From contig NW_026870402.1 in the NCBI RefSeq assembly GCF_963576545.1, positions 806,001 to 870,000 of the forward strand: 64,000 bases of DNA, read 5' to 3'. Each line of letters starts with the position of its first letter. Within the stretch, counting starts at the first letter, position 1. Made by a program: the position numbers and the translations under genes. Source of the DNA: Limanda limanda (taxonomy: Eukaryota > Chordata > Actinopteri > Pleuronectiformes > Pleuronectidae). The notes beneath the pieces are model-generated. The model had not been told where the DNA came from. It saw nothing but the letters and a program-made list of their open reading frames with translations, and searched no databases. Positions 11,401 through 23,400 of this stretch are shown piece after piece.

Positions 11401-14400
11401 GGGCTAAAGGTCTCAGGCCAATAGGGGGGTCAGAGATCAAATCTGAGGCGCGGCTAGAGACACAGCAGGGGTCACTGTAGTTTGGGGGAGCTCAAACTTT
11501 TCCCTCCAGAATACTGTAACATGGATTGGAATGTGACACAAGGCCTCAGGTCTGTGGCCTCTTTGTCCCTGGTAGGCCCAACATCTCCCCTTTGGTCTGG
11601 AGAGTGGGACGTTGATCGCGGTTTTTTAGAGCAAACAAGGGTCTACAGTCCAATTATAATCCATGTGATAATCTTTGAGTGAAGTGGGAACAGTGAAAGT
11701 CAGTTCATTTTACATGAGATGTGTCCTTGGCAGAGAGAGAGCATATATGTCTGGGCAGACGGAGGCATAACCTTGACAGAGTGAGACAGTGATGTCTGGG
11801 CAGACAGAGGCATAATCTAGGCAGAGAGACTATCTACTATTTCTAAAACACAGCACACAATTTCAGTTTCACACAATGTTATCGGCAGTAATTGTAACAT
11901 ACCTATGAATTGATACGAAAGGTGAAATGAAAAGAAAGGAAAGGAAAAGCGGCGCAAAAAAGATAGAAAGAAACTTTCTTAGACAAATGGGATGTCTTGG
12001 GTAGACCGGGGAGCTTTCTTAGCCTTTCTTTGTGGAACGAAAAGGAGTGAGTCCACTTTCGCTTGGAGTTTCTGAATGTATCGGTGCAGAAGGAAAGCCA
12101 CACCTATCGTAATAACCCATCCACTAAGGAGCAGTCCCAGCGCGATCATGCTAATGGGATGTTCTGTAATTGTTGACATCCGATGAAAGTTTTTACCAAA
12201 TTCGGTGGTAAGTCCAGTTGACCTAACATTGAACTTTACCTCTTTGGTTCCTTCAGCTATAAGCTGTTGTCGGATAGTGGTGTCAATCGTAAGGTTGTGA
12301 CCCTGAAAGGCGTCCATGATCTCAATCTCCGCGTCGTGTCTGTCGGAGTTGAGGTGATGGAGGACAATGTCACCAATATGTACAGTGGCTCCTTGAGGAA
12401 CCACCAAGAACATCGTCTGGTTTAACAGTCTTAGTTTAGTGGATGAATCATGACGGTCATAGGCCATTATGGCTTCAGTGGCGGGTGTGTTAACCAACCA
12501 TTTGTCACCAGCTCGCTCTACTCTTGTAGGGGTTTCCTCAGATCTGGTGGACATGCTGCCTTGGCACTTTTGTTCTGGAGCATTGGCTCGCAGACCACAG
12601 AGGTAATTAGTAACATCCCTGATAAAGGCGGTGCTAGGACAAATCCAATGTATGTCCTTCGTTTTCGTGCACAAACTTAAATTTGGGATGAGATAGAGCG
12701 AGGGGTTTTCGTCATGGTAGGCGAGTAATGGTGGTGTTTTAAGGTTAACATGTGTGTTTCCCTGCCAGAATCCTACATTGAGAACGGTCTTTAGGTGGTA
12801 CACGTTCTGTTGTTCAATGATAGGTAGGTTGACAATGAATCCTATTTCGAGGTTCTGTGGATCAACTGATATAGGGATTGCGCTGCCAAGACTAAATGCC
12901 AGGTGTACCTGAGAGGGCTGCACGATCGTAGTGGTAGCTGACTGCAAGATTCTTTCAACAAGATCTAAAGACACTAGATAGGTGGGGATCCTACCGGCAC
13001 TTAAGCTGTTGACAGTGGAACTAACTTCTCTTAAGAGGTCCTGCATTAAGTCTTTAACTACTTGAACATACGTTATATCGTCCCTCACGAGAACTGACAG
13101 AGTGTCTAAGGCATGCAGGGTATTGTTTAGGAGAGCAGAGTGGAGGTTGACAGCCAGTACAGTGCCCTGGAGGGTTTTTCCCAGGTCCTGTAACTGGTTT
13201 TGTTGGAGGTTAAGTCTCTGTTGGATTTCTGGCATTTCGTCATCTAGTTCACTCATATGTCTTTGTAGCGCACCGATGCTGATTGAGTTGGCTGCTGATA
13301 GGCCAATAGAGAACAGTGACCCGATAGCGGACGCGGCAAGGACTAGGGCCCCGAGGAACCTTTTTGGTCTCTTTTGGTTACTGAGGTCTTTCTCAGTGAC
13401 CAACAACTTTTGCAGTTGCTCGAGCATATGCCTAGTGGTCTGCTTGGCATGTCCCACTGTATCATGCGTTTGGATCGCACTTAACCTCCCCTCAGTCGGC
13501 TGTGGGGGGTTACGGATGTGATGTCTATACACATCCCAGGGGTCCAGTCGGACGTAGACTCTTTGAGTGTAAAGTCCGCAACGCGTGATGAGGAGGCCAG
13601 GTGTGTTTTGGAGAACAATCCCGGTTGGCGGGCCTTGCTCAACCACCTGAACCGGTTGAACCATTTTGGGACTGAGGAATATGCCGAGGATCCAAAGGAG
13701 CATCATCCTGAAACAAATAAACCCTAGTTAATATTTAATGGAATGAAAATTTTTACTAGTGCATGCTGGCGGGTTGAACTTAACGCAAGCAACTATTGAT
13801 GCTGTGAGTGGTTCAGTGGGTTTCATCTAGGAGTTGGGCTGCCTCCCCCCTTTCTGGTGTGGGGGTGGCCTCTGCTCCTGAGATTGGGGAAGGTTGATAT
13901 GGCTTGATTTGGTTTGAGTGGACCCATTTGTATGTGGGGGGTCTTCTCTGTTTCGGGATCCTGATTCGGTATGCAACCGGTGAGAGTTTCCCCACGACCT
14001 CAAAGGGACCTATCCAGCTGGGGAGGAATTTCTTGGAGACCCCCACTGGTTTTATGAACTTGAAGTAGAAAACCTTGTCACCCACTTCGTATTCACGGTG
14101 GGAAGTTTTCCGGTCATAGTATGCTTTTGAAGCTTTCACACTGGCCTCCAGAGTTTCTTGTGCCAGTGCAAAGGTCGTCTTCAGATGGTCACGTAGCTCT
14201 GCCACGTATTGATGTGCAGTGTATGCGGTCATGACGCTGAGGTCTTCAGCATGGTACAGCAGATGCAGGGGAAGAGTCATTTGTCTACCTGTCATCATCT
14301 CAAAGGGGGTGACACCTGTGGAGCGGTGCGGGGTGGACCTGATCGCCATCAGCACCAGGGGAAGTTTTACGTCCCAGTCCTTTCCATTGCTTCCTACGTA

Positions 14401-17400
14401 CTTCTTCAGCATGTGGATAATGGTCCGGTTGGCACGTTCCACTTGGCCTGATGATTGGGGATGATGGGAGATGTGGAATTTGACTTCAACTCCAAGTATG
14501 TCGCAGAGGGAGGTCATGACGTGAGATGTGAAATGGGTTCCCCGGTCCGAATCAATGGAGAGTGGTAGGCCCCAGCGGCTGAACACATGATTTAGCAGTA
14601 GGACTGCTGTGGTGACGGCTGTGTCGTTGGATGCTGGGAGACATTCCACCCATTTGGTGAAGGCACCAGTAACGGTGAGCAGGTACTTGTTACCTCGTGA
14701 TGACTTTGGGACCGGTCCAATCCAGTCGATCTGAAGGTGAGACCATGGAAATGACACCCCCCTTCCTTGAAGTGGGGCGCGATTCAGTGGTGATGACGGT
14801 TGGAACTGGCAACAGGTAAGGCACCCTCGGACGTATGATTGGGTGTCACTGGCCATTGATGGCCAGTACCCGACTTGCTGGAGGGTATTTAGAGTAGCCT
14901 TGTAACCTCTATGGCCACCGACAAGGGAATCGTGAGCGTGGGACAGCATTACCCCCCTATGGTCGGTCGGAACGACCCACCGGTTTGGTCCTTGGCCATT
15001 ACGGGTGTAGACGAGCAGATCCTTTTCCATCTTTAGGTGGGGTAGAGCCGTTTGATATGCTCGTATCTCCTTGGGTTGGTCAGTAAATGGTTGCGAGTTT
15101 TGCAGGGGAGGTGTCGCGACTATCTGGCGGATGGCACTGATGACGGGATCCTGTTCCTGCATGGCAACCAAGTCTGTGTCTTCGGGTTTACGATCTGGTC
15201 GCAGGCTTGGGGGTTCTCTTGTCGCTCCCTTGCCTGTCGTCGGGTGATCGCGTTCACTACGCAGTTTTGGGGACTTTGAAGTCCATCGCCCTGTAGTTCC
15301 CAGTGCACGCCTTCGTCTGCTCCTAGCTTGGCTAGTCTGTCTGCTTCGTCGTTGCCGTCTTTGTCTGGTCCAGCAAGTTGGGAGTGACCTTTGACTTTCT
15401 TCCAGTAAACTATCAGCCCTTGGTGGTTACCAATTGATCACAGGTCAGGAAGAGTTCTGAGTGCTTGACTTCCTTGTTCCTGGCATTTTTCATTCCTTTT
15501 TCCTTCCATAAAGGAAAATGGGAGATGAAACTGTGACGGGCATAGTTTGAATCTGAACAGATCACCAACTGCGTTATGGCCAGCTTGACTGCTTGTTGAA
15601 GGACGATGAGTATAGCAGCGATCTCTGCGTACTGGCTGGTCTTGGGTCCTAGGTTGTAGTGAGTTGGTTCGCTGCTGCTGTAGTTGACCCAGGCAATGCC
15701 ATCTCCTGCCCGGAGCTGGCTCTCGTGGTGGAACGAGCAGCCATCAACATAGACCTTGGGAAGATCTTCGCAGACGTTTTCTTCATAATAGCGGTGGTTG
15801 GAAGGCAGTGATGGAGTGGTTGTTGGGAGAGAGATGGGGTCTGATCGTTCATCTTCATCACAATGGTGGCACTCCGCCAATCCTTTTCCCAGGGCCATCT
15901 TGTTGTTCTGAGCGTACTTCACTTCGATGTCGTAGCCTTGGAGTGCCATCATCCATGTGGCTATACGGCTGTTTGTGACCCGTCCTTCTCTCAGCCTCTG
16001 GCTGTTCAGGAAGGCTACGGGTTGGTGGCACGTCTCAATGATGACCTTCTGTCCTCCGATGTAGCTGCGGAAGTGTTCTACAGCCCAAACTGTGGACAGG
16101 AGGGCTTTCTCACAGTCGGAGAATTTGATTTCCACACCGCTAAGGGGTCGACTGGCGTAGGCAACGACCCGTTTGTCGGTGTCGTACTTCTGTGCCAGGG
16201 CCGCACTGAGACAGTGGGAGGAGAAGCTCGCTTCGAGATGGAACTCTTTGTCTTTGTCTGGGTAGGCCAGACAGGATGCCGAGCAGAGTTTTTTTTTCAT
16301 CTGACGGAAAGATTGTTCTTGGGGTTCTCCCCATTCGAAGGGCTTGTCTTTACGCAGGAGTTCGGTGAGAGGTCTGGCTATCTCTGCGTAGTCTTCTATG
16401 AACTGGCGTGAGTAGTTACAGACCCCGAGGAAACTTCTGAGTTCGGTTAGGCGACTGGGGGCCTTGATGTCCTTGATGACTTGTATCCGCCCTGCTTGGG
16501 GTTCGATGCCATCAGCGCCGACTGTCAGACCAACATATTTCACCTTGGTGCAACACCACTGGCCTTTGGTGAGAGCCAGCTTAGCTCCTGCGTTGGACAG
16601 TTGCTTGAGCACATGTCGGATTTCAATTATGTGGTCCTCAAAGGTTTGGCTCCTCATGAGGATGTCATCCACATAAATGAGATTTCCACGTGTTGCGGCG
16701 TCACTCATGGCTTTGTGGAGAAAGATGTTGAATTCGGATGGAGAGTTTGAATATCCGAATGGACAGCGGTTCCAGGTATACTGGCTACCCCCAAAAGAGA
16801 AAGCCAGTTTGTATTGGTCAGCTTGGTCTACCTTCATAGTCCAGAATCCATTTGCCACGTCTACGGTGGAGAAGAACGTGGCTCCTTTTACCTTGGCTAG
16901 CTCTTGATCCAGGTGAATCATGGGCCAGCGGGACAGGGGGACTTGCTTGTTCAGGGGACGGTAATCGATGGTGAGACGCCATTTTCCGGTTGGTTTTAGC
17001 ACCGGCCAAATGGGTGAATTGTAAGTTGAATTACATTCCCTGATTATCCGTTTCTCTAACAAGGTGTCGAGGATATCTTGAATGGACTCGTAAGCTGCCA
17101 ATGGGATTTTGTACTGACGTACGAAGGTTGGTAGTGCGTTTGGATCCATGGGGATGCGCACAGTGTGGAGGTCAGTGACCCCACAATCCGTAGAGTCTTT
17201 GGAGAAGATTGGCTGGAAGTCAAGGAACAGATCCCGAAGCACTTTTCTCTGTGCGTCTGTTGTCAGGGCATCTGCTTTCTCCAGTTGTTGTTTGATCTCA
17301 GCCTCGAACCCGGGATATAGTTCTTCCGTCTGTGCATTCCCTGAAGAGTCCTGCCCTGGTTGAGTTGTTAGAGCATAAACCATCATGTCCCCTTCTGTCG

Positions 17401-20400
17401 TCAGAGAGGCTCCACAAATGGCTTCATCTTGCAGGGACTCATGGTGCATGACCGTGATCATGTTGGTTGGGACTGTGTGAAGGACTTGATCCACAGCGTC
17501 GTCTTTGGCTAGAGAGGAGGGAAGTTCCCCAATGACCGGTATTGTTAGTTCGAAATCGTGGAATGAGCTGTCAATCAACATTCCTATTACTTGATGTGCC
17601 TTCAATTGAACGGAGCAGTGCGTGGGGTTTTTCACGAGCACATACGTCGTTCGGTGGTTCACTTCCAGCAGCGGCGTGCCACAGACTGCCAGGTTGAGTT
17701 CCTGGAAGGAGGGCAGCGGTTGGAAGAAGGCCTGCGGACTCGGTAACCTTTGTCCCTTGAGGATTTCAAGTCGGATAGGGGCCCCGGCGGTTCGTGGAGG
17801 AATGACCATGTCAACCTCACTGGCGACCTGGCAGGCTTGGGGAATCGTTTGTCCAGAGAGCATCTGGGCTGGGTCGGTGGACATGCAGTGTCTCTCGGTG
17901 TTGACTTGTGACCACAAAACCTGGTTTATGGTGTCCACTTGTGTTCCGAGTCTGATGAGGAGATCTGCTCCTACCAGGAATGAGGAGGGAAGTTGAGGAA
18001 CAACGCTCACGAAATGCCAGATCTGCCGTTTTCCGATTCGCACGGAGATAGCGCATACTCCAGTCGCTTTGATAGGGGTCTGTGGTATCTCTGCTGAGAG
18101 AAGTCGGTGGCAGCGTCGCACAAAGAGAGGTGGAAGTTCCAGGTTGCACAAATCAGTGTACGTTTCCATACTGATTGCTGATTTTTCGGATCAGAGGGCG
18201 ACTAGGGTTTTGGAAGACAGGATGCCATTCAGGAAAACATCTTCTTTGATGAGGGGAACGTACAATGATGGGTTCTCATTGTCTAGGGAGCATAGGAATG
18301 AATTGTGTGTTTGGAAAGTGTTCTCTGACTCATGTCGTGGCACAGGCCCACTTGCCGTGGTCCTGATGGGATCCGAGCTGGAGTCCATCTCTGGAAGAGG
18401 CATGTGCATCGGGGAGGTTCTGCTGGGTGTCTGGATAGCAGCGACTTGAATGGGAGGACTGACATTAGGCTCGAGAGGTTTTGGGTTATCGACTTGAGCC
18501 CAAATGCGTCCCTGGTGACAGTCGATGAGCGGGGCCAATCGATCCAGCAGGTCCTGACCGATGAGCAGTGGTTTTGTGTCGATGGAACAGATGTAGATGG
18601 GATGTGCTAGACTCATTTCTTGGAAGGTGATATCGATCCAGGCACGCTTTGTGATGGGTGACTGGTCCTGAGTGTAGCTGGTGATATTCATGTTGCAGGT
18701 TTCAATCTGCAGGGGTTTTCCAAGAGATAACATGGTTGTTTCAACTTGGGAGAAAGTGTTGGCACACATCAGGCTGATCTCCGAGCCTGAATCAAGTAGA
18801 GCCAGGGAGCTGAAGCAGCCTCCTATTACTACTGAGGTGTAGATGCGTTGTGCGTTGCCTTTCCGGACAAGGTCGCCCAGGAAAGTTAAGAAGGGAGCAG
18901 TGTCTGTGGTGAAGATTTCGGGATGTGGTCTAGTGGTGCTTGAGTTTCCCCAGCCGACAAAGTACACTCTGGAGGTGGGGATGGTGAACACCTGTTCTAG
19001 TCACATTGAGGGGGGACCACCGTCTGGATTCTTCGGAGGGCCCGAAGGTGCAGTGGGGTTATCAGGGGCATCTTGGTTCCTTACTGCCTCTGACACCCAT
19101 CGTCGTATTAAATTTTCCATTTGTGGATGCATTTGTGGGGGGAGCTCCTGTTGGCTCCAGCGTTCCTGTTGATTCATCGGTCCCTGTCTCCTCCCATGTT
19201 CTTGTGGGTTCCATGGTTCCTGTTTCCTCCCATGTTCCTGTGGCCTCCCTTGTTTTGGATATCTGTTATCATATTTCTTTTCGTGGCGTTGGTGGGGTCC
19301 TCGCTCAGCCCAATCCCTGCCTCTCTGTTGAGAGGTTGTTAGGTACTGTGACCTCTGGTTGCGGGGCTGGTTTGATCCCTCCCTTTCTTGGTTTCTTCTG
19401 GCGTCGGGTCAACGTTCACGATCCTCTCTCCTGGGATGTGTTTTGGCCAGGGGTATCTCGTTACCCTCCAGCGCCAGATCCATGTGGGGTGTAGCTTGGA
19501 TCCCCAGAACCCTGGCGTCCTGTTCTTGACCTTTGTGCGGGCGTGTTCGCGTCTCCCAGGCTAGTTGAGAGTACCTCCTCATCTCTTGCATTGAGTGGTT
19601 ACCAGCTCTGCAGTACATGGTAACATCATATCGTACACTATCGTGGAGATTGTGCAGGAACAAGGATTTGAAGGCCATGTCATCTTCCAGCCCGGGGGCG
19701 TTACGCCCTTGGAAGTACGCCGTTCTCAGACGTCTGTAATACTCCCTCGGAGGTTCATTCTTCCTCTGCAGGACCGTAAAAGGCGCCAAGGGTTGCAGAG
19801 GCCTGGTCGGTGAAGAGTGAGTACTCTTCACACAGGGCCTGACATAGGTCGTAATAGTTGTCTCTGACCCTATGTGACAGAGTTTCCATGAAGGCATGGA
19901 CGTTTCTGGCTGTCGTCTTCCAGACTAGCTTCAGTTTTTCTCTTGTTGAGGGTTTGGTTATGTCCAAGAGGCAGCGTTCTACCTCACGAAGGTAATCGTC
20001 CACGTTGGACCCTCGGACGTCGGGATCGAACCGATCGATGTCTTTGGACAGGGACTCGATCTGTCGGGTGCGAATTCCCTGTACCACTGGTGCTTCTTGG
20101 TGCTCAGAGTCGTCTGAGTCATGTCCCCCCTGGTGCTGGTCATAGTAATCATCTTCTTGACGTGCATTAGGATTGATGGACCACTCCGGACGTGACCATG
20201 AACCAGATCGTGCAGCCGCCTGCGTGGTGGGCGGAGAACGATTGTTAGCCTGGTTCCTCCCTGATTGTGAACTTCTTTCAGGGCGGCGTTCTTCCGTCGT
20301 CCTGATATGGAGCAGGCAAGTTTCGTGCAGGGGGGTCTCTTCCTAAGGTGAGTGGATTCCCACCGTCCGCTGGACGGGTGTTCGGTGTTTCCTGAAGATC

Positions 20401-23400
20401 AAACGTCACTGTACTCCTAGAGGTTTCTGCTGGCTCCGTCCTCGCGTTGGCCGGGGTGGATCTCCGATCATTGTTGACAAGCCAGGGCGAATCAGTTTCG
20501 GCCACCTGACGTTGGCGTGGACGTACTTGCAGTTGCTCTTCTGGTGTTTCCATTTCACTGGTTTCTCCGGAAGAGATGTCAATTCTTGACCTTGTTTCCA
20601 GTCCAGGGGGCCACACACCGTTTCCTGTGTCTCTTGCCTCTCGTTCACTCCGACGTTTCATCTGCTCGCGCAGCCCTTCGCACTCCTGCAGTGTCTGGTC
20701 CCATTCTTTGTGAGCCCTATCAACTTCCTTTTGTAAACAGGATCTTATCTCTTGCAACTGGGACTTTTCATCTTGCTCTGCCTGACATACTGCTTCCATG
20801 GCGCTGATTGCGTCAGAGTGTTCTTTGGCTTTCAGCTGGGATCGGCGGTCATACAGGATGGTCAGTTGGGCCAGAAGTTGGGATATTGAGCGTTGGGCAC
20901 CTTGGGGGTCTTCAATGTACATGACTATTTCCTGTATCTTGTCATCGCAGGCACTGACATCGTACCCACTGAACTCACTCAAGTCATTAATTGACAGATT
21001 TGCCAGGTCTCCGACCAATTGCAGCAGGTCGTTTGGCCTGGGGTTACTCATTGTCTAAGTATTATAAGACAATCAGTGGATTACTTAAACACGCTGGGAT
21101 GTCAGCGGGTAACACACTTAAGTTGCACTATACGATCAGAAACACAGGTGAGCTCTAACCTGTGTCTATCGCGTAACTTTAGGCAGGATAGCTTGACGGC
21201 TCAATCCTCTAGACCTAGAAAGTAACAACTAATCTCGAAATCTAAATAACATGCAGAAAATCTCCAATCAAAGTTACTTACAACTGAAACTGCAGTCAGC
21301 AACCAACCACAGTTACGCACAGCCCTACTATACCTGCTTGGCAAAGGTGTAAGGGAATCAAAAATAAAATTTTGAAAAGAAAAATAAATTTCTAAAATTA
21401 TCTTTTCCTTAACAATCTATTATAATCAATTTAAAATTTCGGAAAAGGAAAAAAAAAAAAAATTAAATTTTAAAAATAAATTTATCGAAAAATAAATTTA
21501 TTGAAAAAATAAATTTATTGAAAAATTAAATTTATTGAAAAATTAAATTTATTGAAAAATTAAATTTATCGAAAAATCAAATTATTGAAAATTTAAATGT
21601 ATTGAAAAATTAAATTTCTGAAAAAACAAACTTATTGAAAAGTTAATTTATTGAAAAATCAATTTACTGAAAAATCAATTTACTGAAAAATCAAGTTGGA
21701 TTATTGTAGATAGATATTATGACACAGTTGGAATAAGATAGCCTCACAGGGGGCGTCAATTATGTTGTGCAATAGAAGGGTGACTCGTTGTTGGCTAATT
21801 ATCAATAATCATGGAATATGATTATTGAAACAATAAAGATTATTTATCTAAAAATAATTAGATTATTAATTGAAGATGATCAGTAATCAAATAACAATAA
21901 AACTATTAATGAGTAAATAAGGAAGTTTAACAATTAAGAATTATTAAATCACTAATTTGAGAATAATAAAGTTTATCAATTAAGAATAATTAAATAATCA
22001 ATGAAAAACTTAAGAATAATCAATCAATGAATAACAAACTATTAATGAAAAACAAGTTATTATCAATTAGAAAGTACAAGCTATCAATTAACAATGTTAA
22101 GGTTATCAACCAAGAATAATGAAATAATTAGTCAAAACAATAAAATTATCAATTTAAGAATAATACTATCTATATTAATACTCGAAGAGGGCACCACCCT
22201 GGTAAACAGGGACCAACAACTTAGTCTATAAATATCAGTCTCATCTGATAAAGTTAAATTGATAATCTCAATATTTGATATTAAGGATTATATAATTAAC
22301 AGTGAAGGCTTGAGTTCGAGCACTGGCTATAGTTATCCAACTGTGTTCACAATATCATGCACAAATAATCACAAGATCCAAATACTTTAAGTATAAAAGA
22401 GGATTTATTAAAAAGATATAAAAGTCAATGTTGTTTAAAATGATTCTTCGTTTAACACAATCCGCTATACACAATACAGCCACATCACATTCATCACAAT
22501 ATATCACACTGCAATACTTCTGATAAAGCTGTGTTTGTATGTGTATTGGTGTGTGTGAGTGTGTGAGTGTGTGTGTGTGTCTGTGTGTGGGAGAGAGAGA
22601 GGAAGAAGGGGGGTCGATGACTCACGAGTCTTAAGAGGGCCGGCTTAACCCTGGTGGTTGACTACAAAATTGGTGATGTAATGAGCCAGAACTACAACTC
22701 AAGATGGCGGAGTCGCCTAAGAAGTTTAGAGTCCTGAATGGAGGCAGGCCTCGATGTGTATTACAGTCGATGGCCGCCGGACCATGTGGCTTAGAATCAG
22801 ACTGATCAAAGATGGCCGACTTGAACCCACATGAGACAAAGGCTGAGTGAGAACAAAGGGATTCTTTATCTTAGCTTAGCTTTAGCCGAATGGCGTCGAG
22901 GGCTTAGAGCCAAGATGGTCAAAGATGGCTGACTTAAACACTCGTGAGACAAAGGCTGAGAGATGAAAAATGGGGTTCTTTGTCTTTGTTTAGCTCTAGA
23001 GCCGAACGGCGTCGAGGTGCGTTCAGGGGCCCTGGGTATCAGAATGGCTATGTATAAGGTGACTGTGTGTATGTGTGTGTGTGAGGATGTGTGTGTCGGC
23101 GGATGTGAGAGAACAACAGAGAGAGAGAGAGAGAGAACAAGTAGTAACACAGATCGGAGATGATCTTAAAAACGCCGTCAGAGGCGATCTCACAGTGAAA
23201 CCGGCAAACCAGTTACGTGAGAGGTGTCCTTTTAACAGATTCACGACTCAGTGAGGCCGACCTGAAGGGAGCCGAGTCAAACCGGAAGCGCCGGGTCGTC
23301 ACCGCGCGCTTTTCACAATAAGATCGACAGGGCGGTCTTTCTATCAATTTACACTCAAATAAGACACACTAAGTATAAAACTAAACTATGCCCAGACATG

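Noticed and set aside
18191..18193. Readthrough stop codon between protease and RT
   Set aside because: It is possible in retroviruses, but here the TGA lies inside a protease-like motif and other pol defects exist, so a disabling mutation is the simpler reading.
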